Shown here piece by piece: positions 44,802-53,651 of a DNA stretch of 64,000 nt (position 1 is its first letter; the number at the start of each line of letters is the position of its first letter). This stretch comes from Membranihabitans marinus. Its GTDB lineage: Bacteria; Bacteroidota; Bacteroidia; Chitinophagales; Saprospiraceae. Both the position numbers and the translations under genes were made by a program. Under the pieces are notes generated by a model, which had not been told where the DNA came from, made no database searches, and was given only the letters and a program-made list of their open reading frames with translations. The stretch spans positions 62,001 to 126,000 of the forward strand of contig NZ_JAJQYA010000004.1 in assembly GCF_021729155.1 (NCBI RefSeq), in the 5' to 3' direction.

Positions 44802-45213
44802 ATAACCGTTACTTATTCCATAATACACATTCAATAACCATACCAATTATCATTATTGAATGTTAAAACAAATCAGGTTTAAAAATAATAAAAATTTAGA
44901 AATAATTTTAAACACATTATTAAAAACAACAATATCTAAGTATTAACATATAATAGATTTGAATATTGTTAAATATCAAATAACAACTTTAGATAATATG
45001 TAACTTTTTCTAGAAAATTAATAGACAAATATGGATAAACTATATATATAGATTCAATAGTTAATAGAATTTCAGACGACAACAGAGAAATAGACAAAAT
45101 TCAGCCTAATCAGAGAGCAGAATTACTAAAATTATATTCCATTATTTAATAATACATAAAAGTTATAAATCTAATATACTTAGCAGTATTTTACGAGAAT
45201 TGAATTAGAAGAA
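44802..45213. other. Gene-free leader region upstream of the porP operon
   Basis: A very AT-rich stretch of about 410 bases between two minus-strand genes. It must contain the promoter of the porP-OmpA-adhesin operon. I see no exact TAnnTTTG on the minus strand. The notable element is the inverted repeat at 44827-44863. No gene or terminator for the upstream Gfo/Idh/MocA gene was recognised. Confidence 0.5.
44827..44863. promoter_or_regulatory. Inverted repeat just upstream of porP/sprF
   Basis: ACATTCAATAA (44827-44837) and TTATTGAATGT (44853-44863) are perfect 11-base inverted arms with a 15-base spacer. They end 26 bases before the porP start at 44801. They could be a protein-binding site or a leader RNA hairpin; there is no T run after them on the minus strand. 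Confidence 0.4.
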
Positions 45214-46206
45214 CTACTGATTCACCTCTTCAATAGCCATGGGATAATTAAGTCCCAAATCAGATCTTACCTTGTCCATTATCTTCATCAATTCTAGCGA
45301 ATCATTGAGGGAAAAAAGAGAACTTTCCACTTTGTTTTTAGTTAACATATCTTGCACATGGTCAATTTCATGGTAATATCCCAGTCCAATTTTTGGGTAA
45401 AAATATTGAGTAATTGTATTGTTTTTTAAAATGTTAAAATTATTGGACTCGTGCCAGCGCTCTGGAATAACAATCACTTCCTCATCCAATTTTATAACAG
45501 CTTCATTCTTAGAAGCACAGGTAATATCGGAAGAGACAAAAGAAGTTATACCTGATCCATAATCCAACATACCACTAAAACGGAGATCAACTCCCCTATC
45601 CACTTCACCAGTCACCGAAATCTGATTTGGTTTCCCCAACAAAAAATAGCTTAAAAACAATGGGTAAATTCCAATATCCAGCAAAGATCCTCCAGCCAAA
45701 TCGGGATTGTATAATCTACTATTCGGATTGTACTCCGTAGGAAAACAAAAATCAGCAGTTATATTTTTAATGGATTGCCCACTATTATCTATGTATTCTT
45801 TTAATGCTATAAATGCGGGTAAGAATCTTGTCCAAAGGGCTTCCATCACAAAAACACCACTATCTTCTGCCAATTGTTTGACCAATAATAATTGATCCGC
45901 ATTTATGCAAATTGGCTTTTCACAAAGTACATTTTTCCCATTTTTTATACAATCAATTAATAAGGGGTAATGCAAATGGTGTGGGGTACCTATATATATA
46001 ACATCTACTTCAGGATCAGCTATCAAGTCACTGTATTGACCATACGCTACCGGACAGTCCATTTCTTTTTGAAAAGCCAAGGCTTTATCCAAACTTCTAC
46101 TGCCAACAGCATAGAGCTCTCCCCGTCGAGAAAGATGAAGATCGTGAATAAATTTTCTCGTAATCTTCCCCAGTCCAATAACACCCCATTTGATATTCTT
46201 CCCCAT
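45214..46206 (-). CDS. Gfo/Idh/MocA-family oxidoreductase
   Basis: A 330-residue NAD(P)-dependent sugar-type dehydrogenase. GVIGLGKITRKFIHDL (about residues 8-23) is the Rossmann loop, YIGTPHHLHYPL (about 71-82) the middle block, and NVLCEKPICIN (about 90-100) holds the catalytic Lys. GGSLLDIGIYPL (about 171-182) matches the C-terminal domain, with the Asp and a Tyr where His is common. The substrate (myo-inositol, glucose-fructose or a diol) cannot be told. It is a single gene, divergent from the GlmU-like gene. Confidence 0.9.
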   Translation of the reverse strand: MGKNIKWGVIGLGKITRKFIHDLHLSRRGELYAVGSRSLDKALAFQKEMDCPVAYGQYSDLIADPEVDVIYIGTPHHLHYPLLIDCIKNGKNVLCEKPICINADQLLLVKQLAEDSGVFVMEALWTRFLPAFIALKEYIDNSGQSIKNITADFCFPTEYNPNSRLYNPDLAGGSLLDIGIYPLFLSYFLLGKPNQISVTGEVDRGVDLRFSGMLDYGSGITSFVSSDITCASKNEAVIKLDEEVIVIPERWHESNNFNILKNNTITQYFYPKIGLGYYHEIDHVQDMLTKNKVESSLFSLNDSLELMKIMDKVRSDLGLNYPMAIEEVNQ

Positions 46207-46413
46207 AGCTTAATTAATTGATTGTAGATCTAGAGTCTTAAAATTAAAAGTCCGAGGCGCAAAATATAAAAATTACCTATAAAACAAAACAGGTCTGAGA
46301 ATAATATACAGTTTAAAAAGGCCTAATTAACATATGACCTCAATCTTATAATAATAATAAAGATTAGAATAATAATTTTTACTTTCACATCAAGGAAAAT
46401 TCAACAATAATTC

Positions 46414-47490
46414 ATGAAATTTATATCGAACAAACAATCATCATTTCTTCCTCTATGCTTCGACGATCAAGTTCAGCACTTATTGTTGGGTTGTTCTAAT
46501 TTAGCGGAGAAATGGATAGCTTACAAAGATTCGCTGCCTAAAGATATATGGATCAACCCCCTTGTTCTCCCCAATTCAGAATTAGTTAATCACATCAATG
46601 GTTTAGGGCAGCGCGAGGTATTGATGAAAGAGCAGCACATCATTGCAAGATTTGATAGAATTAGTATAAACAATGTAGATCCAATTAACATTGAATATAA
46701 TGGCAAGGTTACCATTATTTCTGATTTTTCTGACTTCTTGGACAATAACGCAGAAGAAATAATACGCGACTGCAAAAAACTAGAGGGGAATATAAATTAT
46801 CACTCAAGTCAAGAAAAAGTATTCATCCACTCTACCGCTAAAGTTGACCAAGTGATTATGAATACAGACCGAGGTCCAATATTTATTGGCAAAGGAACTC
46901 ATATTATGGATGGAGCTATTCTAAAAGGTCCAATTGCCATCATGGATCACAGTATCGTAAAAATGGGAAGTAAAATTTATCCAGGAACTACCATAGGACC
47001 ACATTGTACTGTAGCTGGGGAAATTAAAAATTCTATTATCCACGAGTGTACCAACAAAGGTCATGAAGGATATTTGGGTGATTCCATATTGGGACGATGG
47101 AACAATTTAGGTGGAGGCACTACGGTTTCTAATGTGTCAAATACTTTTATGCGCATTAAAACTCAAGACTGGAACACAGGTAAAACTATAACATTACCGA
47201 CAATTAAGAGAGGTGTCATTACAGGCGATTTTGTAAAAACAGGGATTATAACTAAAATAAATTCTGGAACTAAAATAGGTTCATTTTCTAGTATCATCAA
47301 CAGTCGTGCCATCACTGGAAATATTCCTCCCCTAACCTGGTTAACGGATAATAAAAACCAAAAATATCTATTAGATAAAGCCAAAACACACGCCCAAAAT
47401 CAAATGATATTAAAAAGTAAAAGTTGGAATGATTACTGGGAAAATCAACTGCAACGTCACCTCAATGAGATACAAAAACCTATGATATGA
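46414..47490 (+). CDS. GlmU-like protein with degenerate N-terminal nucleotidyltransferase
   Basis: A 358-residue protein of the alternative GlmU type found in Bacteroidota. The N-terminal part (1-130) lacks the usual G-x-G-T-R nucleotide loop. The C-terminal half (about 145-300) is a left-handed beta-helix of hexapeptide repeats. NKGHEGYLGDSILGRWNNLGGGTTVSN (about 209-235) aligns with the acetyltransferase site of GlmU, including His and Tyr and the N-L-G-G-G-T turn. It may acetylate glucosamine-1-phosphate; uridylyl transfer is doubtful from sequence. It overlaps the next gene by four bases (ATGA). Confidence 0.82.
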   Translation: MKFISNKQSSFLPLCFDDQVQHLLLGCSNLAEKWIAYKDSLPKDIWINPLVLPNSELVNHINGLGQREVLMKEQHIIARFDRISINNVDPINIEYNGKVTIISDFSDFLDNNAEEIIRDCKKLEGNINYHSSQEKVFIHSTAKVDQVIMNTDRGPIFIGKGTHIMDGAILKGPIAIMDHSIVKMGSKIYPGTTIGPHCTVAGEIKNSIIHECTNKGHEGYLGDSILGRWNNLGGGTTVSNVSNTFMRIKTQDWNTGKTITLPTIKRGVITGDFVKTGIITKINSGTKIGSFSSIINSRAITGNIPPLTWLTDNKNQKYLLDKAKTHAQNQMILKSKSWNDYWENQLQRHLNEIQKPMI

Positions 47491-48146
47491 TATATTGGTA
47501 CACCAAGCTACTATCCTATCTAAAGGACCAACATATTGAATCGGTAGAAAGCGACCACAACCAGCAATTAGACCTCTATATGGTCAATAATAGATTGCAG
47601 CTCTGTACTCAAAATGCCATATATTCATACGATGATTTCTATTATAATTTTAGGACAGTTTTCCTAGAAACCGACTTACCCAAGGATGATTCTAAAGTAT
47701 TGGTTCTCGGTTTGGGTTTGGGCAGTATTCCCTTTATCCTAGAAAAATATCACAATAAAAAATATCAGTACACTGGAATAGAAATAGATGAAAGTGTACT
47801 CTACCTATTTGGCAAATACCAAGCGTCTAGACTGACTTCACCCATTGACATATATGAAACCGATGCCCTCCATTTTTTAAAGACAAATAATTCATTATAC
47901 GATATGATATGTATCGATATATTTATCGGAGAAAACATCCCCAATCACGTGAAGCAAATAGAATTTTTAGAGCAAATACACAATCACCTGACCATCAATG
48001 GACTAGTGATGTGGAATACATTATTCTCCAATGCTCAAACCAAGCAAGAGACATCAGCACTCTATCAAAACCTTTTTGCCAATGTCTTTAAAAATACCAG
48101 CAGTATTGATGTTTTGGGAAATAAAATGTTGATCGGATATCGATAG
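47487..48146 (+). CDS. Spermidine synthase-like / SAM-dependent methyltransferase-fold protein
   Basis: A 219-residue Rossmann-type protein. VLVLGLGLGSIPFIL (about residues 71-85) is the cofactor loop, YTGIEIDESVLYL (about 93-105) the acidic strand end, and YDMICIDIFIGENIPNHV (about 139-156) replaces the D-x-x-D/P catalytic motif of polyamine synthases. It looks like the spermine/spermidine synthase domain without the N-terminal beta domain. The start overlaps the GlmU-like stop (ATGA), so the pair is coupled; the reaction is unknown. Confidence 0.8.
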   Translation: MIYWYTKLLSYLKDQHIESVESDHNQQLDLYMVNNRLQLCTQNAIYSYDDFYYNFRTVFLETDLPKDDSKVLVLGLGLGSIPFILEKYHNKKYQYTGIEIDESVLYLFGKYQASRLTSPIDIYETDALHFLKTNNSLYDMICIDIFIGENIPNHVKQIEFLEQIHNHLTINGLVMWNTLFSNAQTKQETSALYQNLFANVFKNTSSIDVLGNKMLIGYR

Positions 48147-48448
48147 ACTTAATTTGAATAAATATGACTGATGATAAGTCTAGAATTTATCTCTCTAGTT
48201 CTATTTTCTCTACTGATTTTGAAAATCCTACTATCAATATTATGAATTTATATTTGTCGGTTATCATTTACAGTAGAGACAGGTCTAAACATAATACCAA
48301 GTACCAAAGATCAACAGTGCAAAGTCTTCATAAAATGTATTTCGTAAAAGGTATTGAGGCCTAGATATTTTGAGAAATTTGTTGTCTAAATAAAAAAGGG
48401 TTAACTGCTAAAACAATCAACCCTTTTAATAAAATTATATCAATCAAC
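48147..48448. other. Interval between convergent genes
   Basis: About 300 bases separate the spermidine synthase-like gene (+) and nagB (-). A plus-strand frame of 66 codons at 48164 has atypical composition and no neighbour support, so it is not called. The only clear element is the terminator at 48394-48427. Confidence 0.5.
48394..48427 (-). terminator. Intrinsic terminator of nagB
   Basis: AAAAGGGTT (48394-48402) pairs with AACCCTTTT (48419-48427) over nine pairs with a 16-base loop. On the minus strand it lies 22 bases past the nagB stop and is followed by a T run. It may also stop plus-strand transcripts, since A/T runs flank both sides. Confidence 0.75.
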
Positions 48449-50380
48449 CTATTTAAGGCTATTGGTTTCAAATTTCCACTTTACAAAAGCTTCCATGGCT
48501 TCGTATTCCGCTAATCCCATTGCATTGTACAAGTTTGCCGTCTCGCGATTTCTATCCTCAGCTCGCTGCCAAAATTCACGTTCATCGTTACCGGGGAATG
48601 GTGCGCGATCTTTTTGCGATTGATGCATAAAAATAGCCATTCGTTTCCGCAAGACCTCATCTGGGCTCAAGGGAACTGCCATCTCAATTTCATCTATACC
48701 CCACTCATGCCATGCTCCGCGGTACAACCAAAGCCAACAATCTTTGAACCAAGCTTCCTTTTTAAGTTCTTCGCAAGCTCCAAAGATAGCATCTAAACAA
48801 ACTTTATGAGTCCCGTGAGGATCAGCTAGATCTCCAGCAGCATATATTTGGTGAGGTTTAATCTCTTGTAAAAGTTTCTTGATTATTTCAACATCCTTCT
48901 TCCCTACAGGGGATTTTTTAACCTTACCCGTCTCATAAAATGGCAAATCAAGGAAATGAATATTTTCATCTTTGGCTCCGGCGATTCTAGCTCCTGCCCG
49001 AGCTTCCCCCCTTCTAATCATTCCCTTCATGTCTCGAACCAAACTAATATCTGCTTCTCCACCTTTCTTACTCTCTAATGATTTGCGAATTTTTTCGTAC
49101 TTCTTATTTGCAGTTTCGGCATCGATTTCATATAAATCAACCACGTCCTTGATGAATTCTGAAAATCTCATTACATCGTGATCATGTACAGCAATATTCC
49201 CAGAGGTTTGATAAGCCACATGAACTTCATGTCCTTGTTCTACCAACCGAATAAAAGTTCCTCCCATTGAGATCACATCATCATCGGGATGAGGACTAAA
49301 TATTACCACTCGTTTCTTACTGGGTTTTGCTCTTTCAGGACGCTGCGAATCGTCGGCATTTGGCTTCCCTCCTGGCCATCCTGTAATCGTGTGTTGTAAC
49401 CGATTAAATATTCTTATATTGATATTGTAGGCTGAATCGTATTCAAGGATTAAATCACTCAATCCATTAATGTTGTAATCTTCATCAGTCAATTTCAAAA
49501 TTGGCTTACCCACTTTTGAAGCCAACCAAACAACGGCACGACATATAAGCTCGTCACTCCAATTTACCAAGCCAACACTCCATGGTGTTTTAACCTTAGT
49601 CAATTGTGAAGCAGCATTTTCATCTACTAAGAATCGAGTATTCCCGTGTTTTTGAAGATAAGTCGCTGGACAAGAAGCGGATATTTTACCCTCCACTGTT
49701 TTCACTAAAATATCAGCTTTCTGTTGCCCAAAAGCCATTACATAAATCGTTTTGGCTTTTAATATTGTATCAATACCCATAGTAATAGCACGGTAGGGTA
49801 CTTTCTCCTCCGTTATAAAACTCTTGGTTGCATCTTGTCGAGTTAAATGATCCAGTTTTACCAATCGAGTTCTAGAAGACTCCCAACTTCCAGGTTCGTT
49901 AAAACCAATATGGCCAGTGCGACCTATACCCAATAATTGAATATCGATTCCTCCCAAAGCATCGATTTTTTCTTCGTAATCCCTACAATACTCTTCTACT
50001 TGATCGATGGGTAGTTCTCCATTGGGGATATGAATATTTTTGGGGTCGATGTCTATATGATTAAATAAATGCTCGTGCATAAATTTCCAATAACTTTGAT
50101 CGTCATCCTTCTTCATTGGATAATATTCATCCAAATTAAAAGTGATCACGTTCTTAAAGCTTAGCTCTTCGGTTTTATGCATCCGAATCAATTCCTGATA
50201 TACTTTAATGGGAGTCGACCCTGTAGCCAATCCCAATACCATATACTCTCCTTCTTGCTGTTTTTGGCGAATGGCCAAAGAAATTGATTTTGCTACATTC
50301 TTGGATGCTTCCAGACCATCATCGTAAATCCGTACTGGAATTTTTTCGAATGATCTCAGTTGATACTTTAAAATGTCCAT
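48449..50380 (-). CDS. nagB: Glucosamine-6-phosphate deaminase fused to a PIG-L (LmbE) domain
   Basis: A 643-residue two-domain protein, a form known in Bacteroidota. The N-terminal NagB domain (about 1-270) has GLATGSTPIKVY, FNLDEYYPM, GIGRTGHIGFNEPG and the catalytic Asp/Glu/His set, turning glucosamine-6-phosphate into fructose-6-phosphate and ammonia. FSPHPDDDVISMGG near residue 360 starts a PIG-L deacetylase-like domain, with the H-P-D-D zinc motif intact and a later DPHGTH. A role in removing acetyl groups from an amino sugar is inferred. The ATG at 50380 is chosen because a perfect -7 element lies at 50403-50410; an ATG at 50443 is upstream of it. Confidence 0.92.
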   Translation of the reverse strand: MDILKYQLRSFEKIPVRIYDDGLEASKNVAKSISLAIRQKQQEGEYMVLGLATGSTPIKVYQELIRMHKTEELSFKNVITFNLDEYYPMKKDDDQSYWKFMHEHLFNHIDIDPKNIHIPNGELPIDQVEEYCRDYEEKIDALGGIDIQLLGIGRTGHIGFNEPGSWESSRTRLVKLDHLTRQDATKSFITEEKVPYRAITMGIDTILKAKTIYVMAFGQQKADILVKTVEGKISASCPATYLQKHGNTRFLVDENAASQLTKVKTPWSVGLVNWSDELICRAVVWLASKVGKPILKLTDEDYNINGLSDLILEYDSAYNINIRIFNRLQHTITGWPGGKPNADDSQRPERAKPSKKRVVIFSPHPDDDVISMGGTFIRLVEQGHEVHVAYQTSGNIAVHDHDVMRFSEFIKDVVDLYEIDAETANKKYEKIRKSLESKKGGEADISLVRDMKGMIRRGEARAGARIAGAKDENIHFLDLPFYETGKVKKSPVGKKDVEIIKKLLQEIKPHQIYAAGDLADPHGTHKVCLDAIFGACEELKKEAWFKDCWLWLYRGAWHEWGIDEIEMAVPLSPDEVLRKRMAIFMHQSQKDRAPFPGNDEREFWQRAEDRNRETANLYNAMGLAEYEAMEAFVKWKFETNSLK

Positions 50381-50402
50381 AAGTTTTTGTTGCTTTAGAT
50401 AA

Positions 50403-50410
50403 CAAAGATA
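50403..50410 (-). promoter_or_regulatory. Promoter -7 element of nagB
   Basis: The minus strand reads TATCTTTG, a full match to TAnnTTTG, 22 bases upstream of the nagB ATG. The -33 region would fall near 50430, at the edge of the near-palindrome at 50431-50444. Confidence 0.55.
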
Positions 50411-50430
50411 TAAATGTTTTAATTTTTTAC

Positions 50431-50444
50431 TGTGTTCGCACACA
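50431..50444. promoter_or_regulatory. Candidate LacI-type operator between nagB and its divergent regulator
   Basis: TGTGTTCGCACACA has perfect TGTGT/ACACA arms around TCGC, a size and centre (CG) common for LacI-family sites. It lies between nagB and the LacI-type gene and over the expected -33 position of nagB, so binding would block that promoter. The regulator-site pairing is inferred from place only. Confidence 0.45.
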
Positions 50445-50490
50445 CTATTATTTTAAAATTTTTATTTTACGACTCGAAAAATTAAGATAG

Positions 50491-51558
50491 GTGAAAAATA
50501 AGATTAAAATTAAGGACATTGCATTGAGAGCTGGCGTGTCTACAGGTACAGTTGATAGAGTAATTCACAAAAGGGGAAAAGTTTCCAAAAAAGCAGAAGA
50601 CAAGGTACTTAAAGCCATGAGTGACCTCGACTACAGTCCCAATATTATTGCGCGAACCCTTGCCAGAAAAAAGGTAACTAATTTTTCAATCATTATCCCC
50701 TACCCTTATCAAGATTATTATTGGAAGATGATCAAATCAGGTATCGATACTGGTATTGGAGATTTTGAACATTTTAACCTGTCGGGCAATGTCTATTTTT
50801 ACGATATGTTTGACGAGGCTCACTTTCAATCCATCTCAGAACAAATACTTAAAGAAGAACCAGATGCCATCATTGTCGGTTCGGAATTCAATCAACAAAC
50901 CATTCAATTTGTAAAAAAATGTAATCGCAATGAAATCCCTGCCATTGTCATCAATGCAGAATTAAACTCTGTACCCTGTCTGTCCTACATCGGTACCAAT
51001 TCCTATCAAACGGGGTGCTTGACAGGAAAACTGGTCTCTATAAAATCAAATATCAAAAACATCCTTATTCTTCACAATACTTCCAATATTCAAAATGCAG
51101 CCCATTTAAAGAATAAAGAAATTGGCTTACTGGACTATTTTAGTGAAAATAACATTGATATACAACCCCATGTTCTTTCCATTAACGATCATTTGTTGTC
51201 AGAATTAGAAATGGTAAAAAAACTCAAAGATTATATTCGCAAGCACCAAATAGATTGCATTTACAATACTTCATCTAAGGGATATTTAATTGCCAAATCC
51301 ATAAAGGGATTATTTCCCGATATATATATAATATGTCATGACCTCATAGATCACAATATTCTCTTGTTAACAGAAAATAAAATCGACATCATTATCAATC
51401 AAAGTGCAGAGAAATTGGGATATCTAAGCATCAAGACTTTAGTCAATCACATGATATTGGAAAAGAGAATTGAAAAAAAATACTACCTTCCTCTCGATGT
51501 TGTCTACAAAGAAAATTACCAATTTTACATCAACAATAAAGATATTAATACCCTATAA
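50491..51558 (+). CDS. LacI-family transcriptional regulator of the amino-sugar locus
   Basis: A 355-residue DNA-binding protein starting with GTG. IKIKDIALRAGVSTGTVDRVIHKRGKVS (residues 5-32) is a LacI helix-turn-helix, followed by the hinge helix SPNIIARTLARKK (about 51-63). A periplasmic-binding-type effector domain follows, with long PYPYQDYYWKMIKSGI and IGTNSYQTGCLTGKL segments. Its place between nagB and a NagX-like gene suggests that it senses an amino sugar or its phosphate. Confidence 0.88.
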   Translation: MKNKIKIKDIALRAGVSTGTVDRVIHKRGKVSKKAEDKVLKAMSDLDYSPNIIARTLARKKVTNFSIIIPYPYQDYYWKMIKSGIDTGIGDFEHFNLSGNVYFYDMFDEAHFQSISEQILKEEPDAIIVGSEFNQQTIQFVKKCNRNEIPAIVINAELNSVPCLSYIGTNSYQTGCLTGKLVSIKSNIKNILILHNTSNIQNAAHLKNKEIGLLDYFSENNIDIQPHVLSINDHLLSELEMVKKLKDYIRKHQIDCIYNTSSKGYLIAKSIKGLFPDIYIICHDLIDHNILLLTENKIDIIINQSAEKLGYLSIKTLVNHMILEKRIEKKYYLPLDVVYKENYQFYINNKDINTL

Positions 51559-51570
51559 AGCAAACAAAAA

Positions 51571-52662
51571 ATGGAAAAAGCAAAGCGATATTTAGCCCTA
51601 GATGTATTTAGAGGACTGACCATTGCCCTTATGATATTGGTCAATACCCCAGGCACCTGGTCCCATGTTTATAGCCCTCTTAGACACGCCGAATGGCATG
51701 GTTGTACTCCCACAGACTTAGTATTTCCTTTTTTTATATTTATCGTTGGTGCATCAATTTATTTTTCACTTAGAAAATATGGTGACCATTTCAACAGTGG
51801 GGTTCGTCAGAGAATTTTCAAAAGATTTTTCCTTATTTTTTTAATTGGCTTGGCTCTAAATTACTTCCCATTTTACAACAAATCAATTGAAAACCTCAGA
51901 ATCTATGGTGTACTTCAACGCATAGCTTTTGCTTACTTATTGGCCTCTCTACTGGCCATGTTTATCAAGAATAAAATTCATTTGGCATGGACGGCTATTG
52001 CGGTGCTCATCGGGTATTATTTTATATTAATTATAGCAGGACCAGACCAAGCTTTCACTCTAGAAAACAATTTAGTTCGGGCTTTTGATTTGGCAACCAT
52101 AGGAGAATCTCACATGTACAAAGGTTTTGGTATCCCCTTTGATCCCGAGGGATTATTAGGTGCCATCCCTGCTTCTATTACGGCGATCTTGGGTTATTTG
52201 TTTGCCTATTATTTATCCACTACTAAAAACCTCAAATTATCATACCTCTTTATTGTGGGGACAACAGCCATCATCATCAGCTTATTATTCAATGGCATAA
52301 TGCCCATTAACAAACCGCTATGGACCAGTACATATGTATTATTTGCTGGAGGTATAGCCATACTGATATTATCTGTTCTTATATATTTAATTGATATTAA
52401 AAAATGGACGAATTGGACATTTCCTTTTCGTGTTTTTGGGACCAATGCCTTATTTGCCTACATTATCTCCGTATTATGGGTTAAAATTTTAATAATTATA
52501 AAAATCGGTGATCTATCCGGTTATGGATGGCTATATCATCAAGTCTTTAAACCGATAGCAGGTCCATTGCACGGGTCATTCTTATTTGCCATAACCCATG
52601 TTTTCTTCTTTTGGCTGATAACCTTGGTACTTTATAGAAGAAATATTATTATAAAAGTCTAA
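51571..52662 (+). CDS. NagX-like membrane acyltransferase (heparan-alpha-glucosaminide N-acetyltransferase family)
   Basis: A 363-residue inner-membrane protein with about ten helices. RYLALDVFRGLTIALMILVNTPG (residues 6-28) and the loop LRHAEWHGCTPTDLVFPFFIFIVGASIYFSL (about 37-67), with its conserved His, are diagnostic of the DUF1624/NagX/YeiB group. These proteins are thought to acetylate glucosamine residues across the membrane using acetyl-CoA. It is 12 bases after the LacI gene, and together with nagB forms an amino-sugar use unit. The reaction is inferred from the family. Confidence 0.85.
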   Translation: MEKAKRYLALDVFRGLTIALMILVNTPGTWSHVYSPLRHAEWHGCTPTDLVFPFFIFIVGASIYFSLRKYGDHFNSGVRQRIFKRFFLIFLIGLALNYFPFYNKSIENLRIYGVLQRIAFAYLLASLLAMFIKNKIHLAWTAIAVLIGYYFILIIAGPDQAFTLENNLVRAFDLATIGESHMYKGFGIPFDPEGLLGAIPASITAILGYLFAYYLSTTKNLKLSYLFIVGTTAIIISLLFNGIMPINKPLWTSTYVLFAGGIAILILSVLIYLIDIKKWTNWTFPFRVFGTNALFAYIISVLWVKILIIIKIGDLSGYGWLYHQVFKPIAGPLHGSFLFAITHVFFFWLITLVLYRRNIIIKV

Positions 52663-52721
52663 CTTTATAAAAATTCACTGGAATTGATTTTATTTGCAGT
52701 AATTTCTAAAGATAATAAACT

Positions 52722-53330
52722 ATGTTCTCAATAAATATCTATCTAAAGCTAGCTATTATAGCTGTTTGTTTTATCGGTGGCGCAATCCTCACTAGTATAT
52801 ATGGTTTCTGGTATGCTTTCCCATTTTTTCTAATTGGCTTAGTCCTCTTTATATCCTATGTGTTGTTGGGGACGGTTCAATCGGCTGCACAATTGATGCA
52901 GTCCATGGATATGGAAGCTGCTGACAAGCGCCTTAAAATGATTCTAAAACCAGAATGGTTGTACTCTGCCAACAGAGCTTACTACTATATGCTCAAGGGT
53001 ACTATAGCTCAAAATGACAAAAAAATGGAAGAGGCCGAACATTTCTTACAGCTGGCAAAAGCGACAAAACTACCCTCGGACAACGAAAGAGCCATGGTCA
53101 ATATTCAATTGGCTAATATGCAGGCAAATAGAGGTAACTGGACCTTGGCAAAACAATTTTATAGAGAAATTAAAGACCTTCGCATCACTGAACCACAAAT
53201 CAAAGAACAAGTAGATCAGTTTGGTAAAGCTCTAAAAAATTCCGGGAACATTAAAGCTGCACAAAGTGGGAAACACACAGGTGCGATAATGAATCAAAGT
53301 AGAAAACGTCGCCGTCCGAGAATGAGATAA
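52722..53330 (+). CDS. Membrane protein with TPR-like helices, unknown function
   Basis: A 202-residue protein. Two hydrophobic helices (about residues 7-50) are followed by helical hairpins with TPR character (ANRAYYYMLKGTIAQNDKKMEEAEHFLQLA, then ANMQANRGNWTLAKQFYREI). The last 40 residues are basic, ending RKRRRPRMR, which fits a cytoplasmic tail. TTTATTTG about 30 bases upstream resembles a -7 element with one change. I do not recognise the family. Confidence 0.75.
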   Translation: MFSINIYLKLAIIAVCFIGGAILTSIYGFWYAFPFFLIGLVLFISYVLLGTVQSAAQLMQSMDMEAADKRLKMILKPEWLYSANRAYYYMLKGTIAQNDKKMEEAEHFLQLAKATKLPSDNERAMVNIQLANMQANRGNWTLAKQFYREIKDLRITEPQIKEQVDQFGKALKNSGNIKAAQSGKHTGAIMNQSRKRRRPRMR

Positions 53331-53332
53331 AC

Positions 53333-53587
53333 CTATTTTTCAGTATAACTGGGATTAATGATTCCGTTTAGACTGATGATATGATCGCATCGCAATGTAG
53401 TATTATTGGATAATATAATATATTCAACCTTGTCTTTAACTAAGGTATCCAAAATTACGGCATCAATAGATTCTGAATCTCCATTCGTCCTTTCAAAATG
53501 AATAGAAATCTTCTGTTTCCTACTGGCAAATATTTCTATAAAATCATAAAAACTACAATTGATTGGAATATAGTCCATATCTTTCAT
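53333..53587 (-). CDS. Rof-like (Rho-binding antiterminator) small protein
   Basis: An 84-residue protein from the ATG at 53587 (MKDMDYIPINCSFYDF). The sequence YIPINCSFYDFIEIFASRKQ, then two short strands, then VEYIILSNNTTLRCDHIISLNG, follows the layout of Rof/YaeO: Y-I-P-I-x-C-x-x-Y-D near the start and a final R-x-D-x-I-x-S-x-N-G. Rof binds Rho and lessens termination in enterobacteria. An upstream ATG at 53638 would add a hydrophobic stretch foreign to the family. It is divergent from the channel gene by 64 bases. Confidence 0.7.
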   Translation of the reverse strand: MKDMDYIPINCSFYDFIEIFASRKQKISIHFERTNGDSESIDAVILDTLVKDKVEYIILSNNTTLRCDHIISLNGIINPSYTEK

Positions 53588-53651
53588 TACATTGGTTGTA
53601 GTATATATAAAGAAAAAATTTAAAAATTTGTTTTTCATCTATTAGGATAAA

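Noticed and set aside
47943-47958. TCACGTGA core resembling a parS site
   Set aside because: Only the central eight bases and part of one flank fit the parS consensus; it lies inside a gene 15 kb from parAB.
48164-48364. Plus-strand frame of 66 codons between convergent genes
   Set aside because: Short, Ser/Tyr-rich, with no motif, promoter or neighbour support.
53588-53638. Upstream ATG extension of the Rof-like gene
   Set aside because: It adds a hydrophobic stretch not found in the family, and the Rof-like motif starts right after the ATG at 53587.
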